Assembly: GCA_021818585.1 (NCBI GenBank)
Contig: JAKATU010000046.1
Coordinates: forward strand, 1-64,000
Source of the DNA: Acidobacteriota bacterium
GTDB lineage: Bacteria > Acidobacteriota > Terriglobia > Terriglobales > Acidobacteriaceae
Reading direction: 5' to 3'
Length of the DNA: 64,000 nucleotides
Shown: positions 52,701-62,185 of the stretch, one piece after another
Numbering within the stretch: the first letter of the stretch is position 1
How the letters are laid out: the number at the start of each line of letters is the position of its first letter
Notes under the pieces: model-generated
What the model saw: the letters and a program-made list of their open reading frames with translations, nothing else
The model's database searches: none
Told to the model about the DNA's origin: nothing
Program-made: the position numbers and the translations under genes

Positions 52701-53018
52701 TTGGGAAGGAGTCGCCTTCTGCGCACCACGGGCGCATCGAAGGCTCTAGCGTAGTCTCGCATAGCCTCCACGCCACGGCAAGCTATGCCGCTCCGCCAAG
52801 TCGCGCGCACAATCCGGACCACTCCCCGTGGCCGGCAAACAACAGCCTGTATCCGCAATCGCAACTCGCCCATAATGCCGTCCACACTCATGGCCCGATC
52901 TCATCAACGCGCCGACATGCACCCACTCGGAGCCCCTCATCACTTTGACACTGCCCCATGCGATTGATAGAGTCAGAGTATTGCCTCCAAGCGGTTTTCC
53001 CTCTGAAATCCGCCATGC
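52701..53018. other. Intergenic region between the split tRNA-Leu and tRNA-Glu
   Basis: No gene or repeat recognised. Should contain the native promoter of the tRNA-Leu gene (minus strand). Confidence 0.5.
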
Positions 53019-53094
53019 GTCCCCGTCGTCCAGTGGCCTAGGACACCGCCCTTTCACGGCGGTAACACGGGTTCGAATCCCGTCGGGGACGCCA
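53019..53094 (+). tRNA. tRNA-Glu(TTC)
   Basis: Acceptor GTCCCCG/CGGGGAC, D-arm, anticodon stem CCGCC/GGCGG with loop CTTTCAC (anticodon TTC), T-arm ACGGG-TTCGAAT-CCCGT, discriminator G and encoded CCA. Complete and intact. Confidence 0.95.
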
Positions 53095-53172
53095 TTCACA
53101 TTCAACAATTTAGCGCTCATGCACCGATAGGACATTTTCGGGCGGTGACTCTATGGTGACTAACTGCCGGTT

Positions 53173-53568
53173 ATGCTGTGGGTTTTCTGGCTTTACGTGG
53201 AGTCTTCGCAGTGGCAGAATCGGCGCAAGAAAGGACCACTCCTTTTCGCGTCTCTCTGTATTGTTATCTTGATGGGTTGTGAGCAACCAACCCCAAAACC
53301 TTCACCGCCGCCTACCTCAAGGTCATCCGTTATACCGCACAGCCCACCGATGAACCGATTCGAGAATGTACCTAATTCCGGTTCTCCAGGCATTGCGCTT
53401 GACACCGTCACGGGGCAATGGTGCCGCACTTGGGACTGGCATGATTTAAAAGGCAACAGCAAAAGTGACCTAGGAGCGTTGCCAACATGCTTGAGTCTCT
53501 ACAAAAAGAGTGCTCCTTCGGAGACTGTGGACTACATTTTCAAAGATGGGAAGCTGGTTAAGCAGTAA
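53173..53568 (+). CDS. Small lipoprotein, unknown function
   Basis: 131 residues. Positively charged start, hydrophobic run and lipobox LMGC (GPLLFASLCIVILMGCEQP), then a Pro-rich linker and a small domain with two Cys (TGQWCRTWDWHD, ALPTCLSLY). Probably anchored in an outer or inner membrane leaflet facing the periplasm. The exact start is uncertain because no ribosome site is evident. Confidence 0.55.
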   Translation: MLWVFWLYVESSQWQNRRKKGPLLFASLCIVILMGCEQPTPKPSPPPTSRSSVIPHSPPMNRFENVPNSGSPGIALDTVTGQWCRTWDWHDLKGNSKSDLGALPTCLSLYKKSAPSETVDYIFKDGKLVKQ

Positions 53569-53592
53569 TGATTGCGATACGTTCTGCCCTCC

Positions 53593-54207
53593 TCAGACTG
53601 AGGCAGGTAACATCCCGCCCATAATTCCATCCAGCTTATTCACCGCCCCCGCCATATAGTCCGGGGACAGGTGCGCGTAGCGCTGCGTCATGCGCGGAGT
53701 TTTGTGGCCTAGAAGCTGCCCCACGGCGTACAGGTCCACACCCTGCATTACCAGCCATGATGCGACGGTGTGGCGCAAGGTGTGAAAGCTGGCATCCGTA
53801 ATGCCGAGACGATGAAACACCCGCTTTGTGTAGACCGAAACCTGTGCGGGGTCCACTCCGGCAAATTCCAGATCACCAGCCGTCCCCTCTGGAAGACTCG
53901 CCAATACCTGCAAGGCCGCACCAGACAGAGGCAGAATCCGCAGCGCACCGTTTTTCGTTTCGCGGAGAAACACCCGCCGCTTTTCAAGGTCCACATCCAT
54001 CCAGCGCAAGGCCAGCATTTCACCCCGCCGCACCCCGGTACAGGCAGCAAAGGCCATCGGCGCGCGCAACCATTCGGGAGCCGCTTCCAGCGCTGCCCTC
54101 AATTCGCCCGGAGTCAGATAGCGCGTTTTGCCCGTAGGCAGTTGAGGCAATCGCGCACCAGCAATGCCAAGATTGCGATGACCAATAGGAACACCTATCG
54201 CTTTCAC
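53593..54207 (-). pseudogene. Tyrosine integrase, 5'-truncated
   Basis: 204 residues containing only the catalytic half: CTGVRRGEMLALRWMDVDL (catalytic Arg), SFHTLRHTVASWLVMQ (HxxR), and LLGHKTPRMTQRYAHLSPDYM (His and Tyr nucleophile). The arm- and core-binding N-terminal domains of about 150-200 residues are missing; the first 16 residues before LPQLPTGKTRYLTPGEL do not fit the family. It is a remnant of a second, older element near the two tRNA genes. Confidence 0.8.
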
Positions 54208-54481
54208 AAATATTCAACAGACAGGATAGTTCTCAGCTCACACAGCTCGCCTGAATCCAGGCGAGGCAGCGCAAGCACTCCCACCAACAACCCGCGGGTT
54301 ACACAGGTATAACCTCGATGCAATCTTCCCGACAAACGGGTTCTACCAATGTTCATCCAATCCAGCTAACCCAACTCCTCACACCGTTTTCTCTCTCGGT
54401 CACACGGTTAGCCTCAGTCATAGTATTCTGACATCCTTTAGTGGAATTGACTCCCGATCCCGAAAGGACAATCTGAAGTTC

Positions 54482-55297
54482 ATGCCAAAGCAAGTCGACT
54501 ACTACGAATTTCTTCAGATCAGCCCCAACGCCGATCAGGAAACCATCCACCGCGTCTATCTCTTCCTGGCCACACGATTCCATCCGGACAATCCTGAATC
54601 AGGCGACGCCGACCAGTTCAACATCCTCAAACATGCTTACGACATTCTCTCTGATCCAAAGAGCCGTGCCAAATATGATGCTGCCCGCGAGAACGAGGCG
54701 CCTCACTTCACTCCACTCTCTTCCTCAGTCGACTTTATGGACCAGATGGACGGTGAACTCAATCGCCGTCTTGCCCTGATGGCCGTTCTGTACTACCGTC
54801 GCCGCAGCAACCCCATGAGCCCCGGAGTCTCCCTGGCGGAAGTCGAAAAACGCCTGGGATTCCCAAGGGACTATCTCGACTTCACCACCTGGTACCTGGA
54901 GCGCAGAGGCTACATCACCAGGGCCGACAACTCAGACTTCACCATCACGGTCGATGGAGTTGATTTCGTAGAGACGCAACGTTGCCAGATACCCGTACTC
55001 AACAAGCTCCTGACCGCCACCGCTGGTCCTACTTCCAACGGCATCGATGGCGACATCGATCACTTGGATCACCAGCAAGCCCATAGCCTTACTGAACAGG
55101 CTGCCCAGGGAGAGCGCAGGGCACCATCCGAAGACCGCCGCGCCAACACGATTGATCGCCGCCTCGGCCTGCCCGATCCTCGCACCAATCCTGTTGAACG
55201 CCGTGTCCGGACCACAGACCGCCGAAGCAGCTCCAGCAGCCGCAGAGGCAACCTCACCAAAGATAAAACAGGCTCAGAACCCAATCCTGTCGATTAA
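54482..55297 (+). CDS. J-domain protein with charged tail
   Basis: 271 residues. N-terminal J-domain (VDYYEFLQISPNADQETIHRVYLFLATRFHPDN...ILKHAYDILSDPKSRAKYDA) with the HPD tripeptide needed to stimulate DnaK. A winged-helix-like middle part follows (LAEVEKRLGFPRDYLDFTTWYLERRGYITRADNSDFTITVDGVDFVE). The tail has repeated E/D-RR units (GERRAPSEDRR, IDRRLGLPDPR, VERRVRTTDRR). Not DnaJ itself, as it lacks the Gly-rich and zinc domains. Probably a specialised co-chaperone. Confidence 0.8.
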   Translation: MPKQVDYYEFLQISPNADQETIHRVYLFLATRFHPDNPESGDADQFNILKHAYDILSDPKSRAKYDAARENEAPHFTPLSSSVDFMDQMDGELNRRLALMAVLYYRRRSNPMSPGVSLAEVEKRLGFPRDYLDFTTWYLERRGYITRADNSDFTITVDGVDFVETQRCQIPVLNKLLTATAGPTSNGIDGDIDHLDHQQAHSLTEQAAQGERRAPSEDRRANTIDRRLGLPDPRTNPVERRVRTTDRRSSSSSRRGNLTKDKTGSEPNPVD

Positions 55298-55423
55298 AGG
55301 CTTTTGCACAAAGCAGAGGAATCCCTCCCTCGCGAATGCAGCGTTCAAGGGTCAGGAAGGCACGCCCTCGCAGACTTCGTGAATCGCCCCGCAGCACCAT
55401 CCAGAATCCCTTCAGTTCCAGCC

Positions 55424-55624
55424 TCAAGCCGATTTCCCAAACAGCATCACTACATGCCCCTCACGCCGCTCAATGCTCAGTGACTTTGGCTCGCCGTTCG
55501 ACTGTGTAAAGTAAGTCAGCCGTTTCAGCCAGGTCAGGTTCAACAGGCAGTCATTCGGCTTGCGATCCAGTTGCACAGAGATCGCATCCACCTTGTTCTC
55601 CATCACTCTCGCCCACATCTTCAT
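55424..55624 (-). CDS. Small hypothetical protein
   Basis: 66 residues beginning MKMWARVMENKVDAISVQLD and ending VVMLFGKSA. It follows the next upstream open frame by 20 bases, and the frame is open further upstream, so the two may be one frameshifted gene. No family recognised. Confidence 0.35.
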   Translation of the reverse strand: MKMWARVMENKVDAISVQLDRKPNDCLLNLTWLKRLTYFTQSNGEPKSLSIERREGHVVMLFGKSA

Positions 55625-55644
55625 CCAAGCAAGCCGCTTCGCGG

Positions 55645-55938
55645 CTACCGGAAATCCTGGCTGACTTCCGTAAACGTAATCGTCGTCACGACGCCCGCAT
55701 AATGTCGTGTAAACCGCTCGCAAAACAGCGGCCACGCTGCCAGCGGAACCTCGCGACCCTCGGCGGCCCGCAGCGCACTCTTGGTGAAGACCCCTGCCCA
55801 GTTCTCGTCCAGCCCGTCGAATAACTCGCCGCCCTCAAACTTTAACTCAGATGACCCATGATCTTCATAACCCGCCACCCCGCGCTCACCCTGTCCCCAC
55901 TCCATCTGCCGACGAATCGGCACATCCTTCTTCGGCAT
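55645..55938 (-). CDS. Small hypothetical protein
   Basis: 97 residues (MPKKDVPIRRQMEWGQGERGVAG..., ending TITFTEVSQDFR). Plausible composition but no ribosome site and no recognised family. May form one gene with the frame downstream. Sits between the PEBP and J-domain genes. Confidence 0.4.
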   Translation of the reverse strand: MPKKDVPIRRQMEWGQGERGVAGYEDHGSSELKFEGGELFDGLDENWAGVFTKSALRAAEGREVPLAAWPLFCERFTRHYAGVVTTITFTEVSQDFR

Positions 55939-56130
55939 CGACCCGATGCCGGATACACGCCAGACCGACCTACCTCATTCCATAACCGGTCTTCTGTCTT
56001 CATAATCTTCTTCGCGCTGCTTTGTTTCATCCCGTCCTCCAAGGCAACTTCATCCCATAAGCTTGCTTCCGGCAAACATCTACATCCTGCTCACTTCACA
56101 TCTATCCCCAAGTACGCAACCCATTCCACC

Positions 56131-56640
56131 TCAGCGCCCGTACCGTCCCATCCACTCCGTCTCACCCTTCACATGCCCTCGCATGGCATGCTCTAACTGC
56201 AGCTGATTCGCACCTGCCGGCAAGTCCAGCATCGTATCCAGCGCATAAAGCTTAAACACGTAACGATGGGTTTGCCCCATCGGTGGGCACGGCCCGCCGT
56301 ACCCCATCCTGCCAAAACTGTTTCCTCCCTGCATCATGCCGCCCGGCAGCCTGCCCATCGGCGCTAGATGTTCCCATAACCCGCCCGAGTGCCCGGGGAT
56401 ATTCCAAACCAGCCAGTGATACCAGGTCCCACCCGGTGCATCCGGATCTTCCAACATCAACACCAGGCTCTTCGTTCCTTCCGGCGGCTCACTCCAGTTC
56501 AGCGCAGGAGACACATCCGCTCCGCCGCACGTGTACTTCAACGGAATCGAAGCTCCGTCACCGAACGCGTGCGTCGATATTCGAAAAGACATCGTCTTGT
56601 CCCACTCCATCACTTCTGCCCGCATAGTCTCCCCATCCAT
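56131..56640 (-). CDS. YbhB/YbcL-family (PEBP) protein
   Basis: 169 residues, cytoplasmic phosphatidylethanolamine-binding-protein fold. Diagnostic motifs: SIPLKYTCGGADVSPALNWSEPPEGTKSLVLMLEDPDAPGGTWYHWLVWNIPG, GRMGYGGPCPPMGQTHRYVFKLYALD, and the C-terminal helix LEHAMRGHVKGETEWMGRYGR. Bacterial members' ligand is unknown. ATG 56640 has AGGTG upstream; ATG 56592 (MSFRISTHAF) matches the usual family start and is an alternative. Confidence 0.9.
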   Translation of the reverse strand: MDGETMRAEVMEWDKTMSFRISTHAFGDGASIPLKYTCGGADVSPALNWSEPPEGTKSLVLMLEDPDAPGGTWYHWLVWNIPGHSGGLWEHLAPMGRLPGGMMQGGNSFGRMGYGGPCPPMGQTHRYVFKLYALDTMLDLPAGANQLQLEHAMRGHVKGETEWMGRYGR

Positions 56641-56905
56641 TGCGCAATTTCACCTGAGCAACGACGGCTCAAGACATGCACGGCAATCACACCCAAACCG
56701 CCAGGCATCAATTCGAAACGCCACCGGTTCATGATCATCTCCTGAAAAGGATGCGGGAGCGGGCAGAAGTATCAAGCACAACCTCTGCCACTATGTGTTC
56801 AGATGCCATCCCGCTGCATCGCGTTTACCCATTCAGCAAGCATTTCCCGTCGCAACCCAACCGTCGCTAGCCGCTGCCGACTTCAAGCCTTTTCCCGCAG
56901 TCAAC

Positions 56906-57565
56906 CTAAGCCGCGTGACGATGCACCGTCCCGTGCGGACCCTCCCGATGCAGCACCTTTACACTCGTCGCCTGCGGACCCTTTTCTCCTTTGGCCTCCG
57001 TAAACGCCACCGTTGTCCCCGGCCTCAGGTGTCCAAACGAATCATTCAGTACGCTCTCCTTGTGGAAGTACACTTCCTTCCCGTCCCGAGTCACCAGGAA
57101 TCCGTAGCCCTTATCGCCAAACACCTGTGTAATCCTTGCCGTCTGCGGCTTTTGCGTCCGCTTCGTGTCGCCACGCTGCTTTTGCGCAAAGTCCTGCAAT
57201 TGCCGTCGCGCAGCCTGGAACGCCTCCCGCACTGCCCGTTCCAGAATCTGCCGCTCGCACCGAATTTCCATGCCCTTGCGGATCGACGCCTGCTTCGTAT
57301 GCCGTGCTGTCCCACTAAGGCTCGGCTCGCTCTTCACCACAATTTCGCCGCCCGGAACCGTAATATCAACACGAACATTCCAAAGGTTGCCTTTCTGGCG
57401 GCCACCTTCCTGTTCTATCTTCACGCGGCAACTTATGATCCGCGGATGATAACGCTCCAGCTTCGCAGCCTCGGCTCGAATCAACTCTTCAACATCAGGA
57501 ATCACCTCCGCACGGTGAAAAGTGATTTGGAGAGGAACCGGAATCGCATGAACAGTCTTTTCCAT
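56906..57565 (-). CDS. HPF/RaiA-like ribosome-associated domain fused to cold-shock domain
   Basis: 219 residues. N-terminal HPF-like alpha/beta domain (PLQITFHRAEVIPDVEELIRAEAAKLERYHPRIISCRVKIEQE...NVRVDITVPGGEIVVK), a basic linker, then a C-terminal cold-shock domain with RNA-binding motifs GYGFLVTRDGKEVYFHKESV and GTTVAFTEAKGEKGPQATSVKVL. Predicted to bind ribosomes and RNA under stress. AGGAGG lies 6 bases before ATG 57565. The fusion is known in environmental bacteria, but its function is less studied than that of separate HPF and Csp proteins. Confidence 0.85.
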   Translation of the reverse strand: MEKTVHAIPVPLQITFHRAEVIPDVEELIRAEAAKLERYHPRIISCRVKIEQEGGRQKGNLWNVRVDITVPGGEIVVKSEPSLSGTARHTKQASIRKGMEIRCERQILERAVREAFQAARRQLQDFAQKQRGDTKRTQKPQTARITQVFGDKGYGFLVTRDGKEVYFHKESVLNDSFGHLRPGTTVAFTEAKGEKGPQATSVKVLHREGPHGTVHRHAA

Positions 57566-57791
57566 ACCTTTCCTCCTACTCTTCTAGACATCATTGCCGT
57601 GCAAGAGGATGTATCGATGCCCGCAATTCATTCTCCCGCTCGTTTCTGCCTCACGATGTGAATTCCATCACCATCTCCTGTCACACCTCTTCCACCGCAT
57701 TCAAACGCAACAACTTGCGCCCATCCGCGTTTTGCACAACCACGCACCTCAACTACCGCTCTGCAGCGTTTAACATCTACATGGATCACTC

Positions 57792-60062
57792 ATGACGGAC
57801 AAGAAATCTCTCTCCCCTGCCATCCTTGCCCACATCGCTCAAACCCTCAGAATTCCCCTCCGCGGCATCACCGCGGTCATTGAGCTCATCGACGACGGCG
57901 GCACCGTCCCCTTCATCGCGCGCTACCGCAAAGAAGCCACCGGCAACCTCGACGAGGTCCAGATCCTGGCCATCTCCGAGCAACTCGCCTACTTCCGCGA
58001 CCTCGAAGACCGCCGCGCCACCGTCCTCGCATCCATCGCCGAGCAGGGTAAGCTCACCGACGAGCTCAAAGCCCGCATCGAATCCGTTCTTGAGAAAAAC
58101 GAGCTCGAAGATCTCTATCTCCCATACAAGCCCAAGCGCCGTACCAAGGCCACCATCGCCCGCGAAAAAGGCCTTGAACCACTCGCCGCTTACCTATGGG
58201 CGCAGCAACCCGCAGAAGAATCTCTCAATGGCCTCGCTCCCAAATTCATCCATAAAGAGCTGGGCGTGTCCACCATCGATGAAGCCCTCGAAGGCGCACG
58301 CCACATCGTCGCCGAGTGGATCAGCGAAGACGCCGATCTACGCAAGATCCTCCGCCAGTTCGTCTTTGACGAAGGCGTCGTCGTCAGCCGCAAAGTCACC
58401 GACGCCGTCGATGAGCAGGAAAAATTCCACATGTACTACGAGTACCGCGAGCCGGCCAAAACCATCCCCTCGCATCGCATGCTCGCCATCCGGCGTGGCG
58501 AAGGCGAAAAGATCCTCTACTTCCTCATTGAAGTCGAACCCGAGCGCGCACTCACCCTCATGCGCCGCCACATCCTGCGCCAGCCCGGCGACTGGACACG
58601 CCAGCTCGAGCTCGCCATCGACGACGCATGGAAGCGTCTCCTCAACGCCTCCATCCAGGGCGAAATCCGTCTCGAACTCAAGCGCCGCTCCGATACTGAG
58701 GCCATCCAGGTCTTCCGCGACAATCTTTACAACATCCTCCTCGCGCCGCCCGCCGGTCCCATCTCCGTCCTCGGCATCGACCCCGGCCTGCGCACCGGCT
58801 GCAAGGTAGCCATCGTCGACGAAACCGGCAAAATGCTCGCCCACGACGTCCTCTACCTGCACACCTCCAAACATGGCACCGACGAGGCCACGGCAAAGCT
58901 CGAATTCCTCATCAAAAAGCACACCGTCCGCGCTATCGCCATCGGCAACGGAACCGCCTCGCGCGAAACAGACGCCTTCGTCCGCAACTTCCTTCGCGAC
59001 AAAGGCATCGCCGACATCTTCTCCGTCACCGTCAGCGAAGCCGGGGCCAGCGTCTACTCCGCGTCAGAAGTCGCCCGTCAGGAATTCCCCGACCTCGACC
59101 TCACCGTGCGCGGAGCCATCTCCATCGCCCGCCGCCTGCAGGACCCGCTCTCCGAACTTGTCAAAGTTGATCCCAAATCCATCGGTGTCGGTCAATATCA
59201 ACATGACATAGACCAGCGCCAGCTCGCCGAATCCCTCGAGCAGGTCGTCGAGAGTTGCGTCAACCGCGTCGGCGTCGACCTCAACACTGCCTCCTGGACC
59301 CTCCTGCGCCATGTCGCCGGAATCTCCGAACGCTCGGCCCTCAACATCGTCACCCACCGTAATCAGAACGGCAGCTTCCGCTCGCGCAAACAAGTGCTTG
59401 ACGTTCCCGGCATCGGCCCCAAAACCTTCGAGCAGGCCGCAGGATTCCTCCGCATCCGCAACGGTGAGAATCCCCTTGACATGACCGCCGTCCACCCCGA
59501 GTCTTACTCCGTCGTCGAGCAGATCGCCACCCTGCTCAACACCTCTGTCGAAGACATCATCCGCCAGCCACAGTCACTCGATAAGATCGACCGCGCGCAA
59601 CTCAACGCGGGCTCTTACACCGTCGACGACATCCTCGCCGAACTCCGCAAGCCCGGCCGCGATCCCCGCGACAAATTCGTCGCACCCTCCTTCGATGAAG
59701 GCGTCCACTCCCTCGAAGACGTTCAGCCCGGCATGACTCTCGAAGGCGTCGTAACCAATGTCACCAAGTTTGGCGCATTCGTCGACATCGGCGTCCACCA
59801 GGACGGCCTCGTCCACATCAGCGAACTCTCCAACCGCTACATCAAAGACCCTTCGGAAGCCGTCAAAACCGGTCAGATCGTCAAGGTCAAAGTCCTCACC
59901 GTGGACATCAAGGCAAAGCGCATCGGCCTCTCCATCAAGGCGCTCATGGCTTCCGCATCTCGCCCAAACGCAAATCCAGCCCCGCCCAGGCAGGCGTCTC
60001 CACTAGCCTCACCCAAAGACCAGCTCACCGCACTCTCCAACAAGTGGCGCACCCGAGCCTAG
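57792..60062 (+). CDS. tex: Tex-family transcription accessory protein
   Basis: 756 residues, full length. N-terminal helix-turn-helix-like region with VPFIARYRKEATGNLDEVQI, central YqgF/RNase H-like domain (ISVLGIDPGLRTGCKVAIVDETG...), helix-hairpin-helix segment (RSRKQVLDVPGIGPKTFEQAAGFLRIRNGENPLDMTAVHPE), and C-terminal S1 RNA-binding domain (GMTLEGVVTNVTKFGAFVDIGVHQDGLVHISELSNRYIKDP). Binds nucleic acid and interacts with transcription machinery in known species. Strongly C-ending codon use, typical of the core genome, unlike the element. No ribosome site seen before ATG 57792. Confidence 0.95.
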   Translation: MTDKKSLSPAILAHIAQTLRIPLRGITAVIELIDDGGTVPFIARYRKEATGNLDEVQILAISEQLAYFRDLEDRRATVLASIAEQGKLTDELKARIESVLEKNELEDLYLPYKPKRRTKATIAREKGLEPLAAYLWAQQPAEESLNGLAPKFIHKELGVSTIDEALEGARHIVAEWISEDADLRKILRQFVFDEGVVVSRKVTDAVDEQEKFHMYYEYREPAKTIPSHRMLAIRRGEGEKILYFLIEVEPERALTLMRRHILRQPGDWTRQLELAIDDAWKRLLNASIQGEIRLELKRRSDTEAIQVFRDNLYNILLAPPAGPISVLGIDPGLRTGCKVAIVDETGKMLAHDVLYLHTSKHGTDEATAKLEFLIKKHTVRAIAIGNGTASRETDAFVRNFLRDKGIADIFSVTVSEAGASVYSASEVARQEFPDLDLTVRGAISIARRLQDPLSELVKVDPKSIGVGQYQHDIDQRQLAESLEQVVESCVNRVGVDLNTASWTLLRHVAGISERSALNIVTHRNQNGSFRSRKQVLDVPGIGPKTFEQAAGFLRIRNGENPLDMTAVHPESYSVVEQIATLLNTSVEDIIRQPQSLDKIDRAQLNAGSYTVDDILAELRKPGRDPRDKFVAPSFDEGVHSLEDVQPGMTLEGVVTNVTKFGAFVDIGVHQDGLVHISELSNRYIKDPSEAVKTGQIVKVKVLTVDIKAKRIGLSIKALMASASRPNANPAPPRQASPLASPKDQLTALSNKWRTRA

Positions 60063-60116
60063 CTAACCCGCCAGGCTCGCACTATTCAAACCCATAACTG
60101 GAGAAGAAAAGCCCAC

Positions 60117-60710
60117 TCACTCGACCAGCCGGCCCATCCGCATATCCTCGGCATCCATACCCTCGGTCCAGGCCCGCTCCACCACGTCCAAAGCCTCATC
60201 CGCGTCTCGCGCCACGCGAATCAGCTCAAAATTCTTCTGCTTCAAAAATCCCCGTTCCACCGCCGTCTTCAAAAACTCCACCAGGCCGTTGTAATAACCC
60301 AGCACATTCACCAGCACGCAGGGCTTCGTGTGAATTCGTAGCTGTGCCCATGTCAATATCTCGATAAACTCGTCGAGCGTCCCAAACCCGCCCGGCAGCG
60401 CCACAAAAGCATCCGACCGCTCCGCCATCAGCGCCTTCCGTTCGTGCATCGTCCGCACCACATGCAGCTCCGTCAACCGCGCATGCCCCAGCTCGCGCTC
60501 CATCAGCAACTCGGGAATCACGCCCACTACCTCGCCGCCCGCCTGCAGCGTTGCATCGGCCACCGCGCCCATCGTGCCCACCGTCGCGCCGCCGTAAACC
60601 AGTCCCAGCCCGCGAGCCGCAATCCCCCGGCCCATCACCCGCGCCTGCTCCATGTACTCCCACGAACCGCCCTCAGCGGACGCGCAAAAGACACAAACCC
60701 ATTTCTTCAT
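60117..60710 (-). CDS. LOG-family protein (TIGR00730), nucleotide 5'-monophosphate phosphoribohydrolase
   Basis: 197 residues. Rossmann-like fold with VCVFCASAEG, GLVYGGATVGTMGAVADATLQAGG and the catalytic motif ALPGGFGTLDEFIEILTWAQL (PGGxGTxxE). The family hydrolyses cytokinin-type or other nucleoside monophosphates to base and ribose 5-phosphate. ATG 60710 (MKKWVCVF) is preferred over 60734 because family members start there. Convergent with tex. Confidence 0.9.
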   Translation of the reverse strand: MKKWVCVFCASAEGGSWEYMEQARVMGRGIAARGLGLVYGGATVGTMGAVADATLQAGGEVVGVIPELLMERELGHARLTELHVVRTMHERKALMAERSDAFVALPGGFGTLDEFIEILTWAQLRIHTKPCVLVNVLGYYNGLVEFLKTAVERGFLKQKNFELIRVARDADEALDVVERAWTEGMDAEDMRMGRLVE

Positions 60711-60811
60711 GCACCGCCAGTCTATCGTGCCCACTCAGCCCCGTTCCAAATCAGAGACAACCCGCCAAATCGCCGTATCTGCGTCACTCCCTGCCCTTTT
60801 ACAATGAGGCG

Positions 60812-62143
60812 ATGTCGCCCGCGCCCGCTGACCCAAAACGAAATCCTGCCGCCCCCTGGTATCACAGCGCATGGATCATCTTCGCCGTGGCATTCACCCT
60901 TCGCGCCGCGCTCATCTTCAACTTCCACCTCTACCGCTACGCCAGCCAGCCGCACTATCACTTCCAGTTCGGATGGGAGGAAGGCCGCGTCGCCAGCGCC
61001 GTCGCCTCAGGCCACGGCTTCTCCAATCCCTTCTATGGACAAACCGGCCCCACTGCCTGGGTCACCCCGCTCTATTCGTATCTCATGGCTGGCGTCTTCC
61101 GTGTTTTCGGTATCTACTCTGACACTTCCGCGCTCGTCATGCTGCTCCTCAATGCTCTCTTCGGCGCGCTCGTCATCTTCCCCATGCATTCCATCGCCGC
61201 GCGTTGCTTCAGCCGCAAGGTAGCCGTCGCGTCCATCTGGACATGGGCCGTCTGGCCCTTCGCCATGTACTACGTCGCCCAACCGCGAGACACATCCCTC
61301 ACCGCGCTCCTCTTCACCTGCACCATCGCCCTCACCCTCCGTATCCGCGCCTCGCAAAGCCTGAATCTCAGCCCATGGATACTCCTCGGCCTGCTCTGGG
61401 GCGCACTCGCACTCAGTGACTCCACACTCCTGCTCGTCCTTCCGCCCAGTATCCTGTGGTTACTGGCTCCCAAATGGCGCACCCCGCAATTTCGTTTCGT
61501 ATTCCTGCGCGCCACCCTCACCTGCCTGCTCGTCATCGCCTGCATGGCGCCCTGGATGATCCGCAACACCCTCGTCTTCCACACCTTCATCCCCATTCGC
61601 ACGGATTTCGGCGCTGAGCTCTACCTCGGCAACGGTCCCGGCTCCAACGGCACCCTCATGATCTGGAAACATCCCTACGACTCGCCCCGGCAATACGCCC
61701 TCTACCGATCCATGGGAGAAGTCGCCTACTGCCACATGCGCGGACGCGAAGCCATGGCCTTCATCCGCAGCCATCCCGCCCACTTCTTCGCAGACACTTT
61801 CCGCCGCGTCTTCTACTTCTGGTTCGGACAACCCCATCCCCAACAATCCGACTTTCTGCTCTACCTCCCCACTATCAATCTCGCCTTCTTCAGCGTCTCC
61901 GGCCTGCTCGGTCTGCTCCTCGCGCTCCGCAACCGCTCCCCTGGAACCACACTCATCGCGCTCGCCTTCTTTTTCTTTCCGCTCACCTACTATGCCGTCG
62001 TCGTAAGCCAGCGCTTCCTCTTCCAGCTCACCCCACTCCTCTACATCCTCACCCTCTACCTCTGGACCTCCGCCGAAGAAGGCTACCGCGTCCGCATGCT
62101 CTCACCCAGATGGTGGCGCACCCGCTTCGCCTCACAAACATAA
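60812..62143 (+). CDS. Membrane glycosyltransferase, GT39/PMT-like
   Basis: 443 residues with about 9-10 hydrophobic membrane segments. Shares the dolichyl/polyprenyl-phosphate-sugar transferase plan: a first membrane helix and a loop with QFGWEEGRVASAVASGHGFSNPFYGQTGPTAWVTPLYSYL, then many helices and a soluble region (RTDFGAELYLGNGPGSNGTLMIWKHP). Would transfer a lipid-linked sugar in the periplasm. ATG 60812 is chosen as the first start before the conserved region; the longer open frame overlaps the divergent LOG gene. Confidence 0.75.
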   Translation: MSPAPADPKRNPAAPWYHSAWIIFAVAFTLRAALIFNFHLYRYASQPHYHFQFGWEEGRVASAVASGHGFSNPFYGQTGPTAWVTPLYSYLMAGVFRVFGIYSDTSALVMLLLNALFGALVIFPMHSIAARCFSRKVAVASIWTWAVWPFAMYYVAQPRDTSLTALLFTCTIALTLRIRASQSLNLSPWILLGLLWGALALSDSTLLLVLPPSILWLLAPKWRTPQFRFVFLRATLTCLLVIACMAPWMIRNTLVFHTFIPIRTDFGAELYLGNGPGSNGTLMIWKHPYDSPRQYALYRSMGEVAYCHMRGREAMAFIRSHPAHFFADTFRRVFYFWFGQPHPQQSDFLLYLPTINLAFFSVSGLLGLLLALRNRSPGTTLIALAFFFFPLTYYAVVVSQRFLFQLTPLLYILTLYLWTSAEEGYRVRMLSPRWWRTRFASQT

Positions 62144-62185
62144 TCCCTCTTTCCACCACCCCACCCGCACGTTGACAATGGCGGC

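Noticed and set aside
56795..57661. 288-residue plus-strand frame
   Set aside because: Antisense to the HPF/cold-shock gene, no recognisable domain.
57826..58809. Ser/Pro/Arg-rich 327-residue frame
   Set aside because: Second-frame shadow of tex caused by C-rich codons; low-complexity composition.
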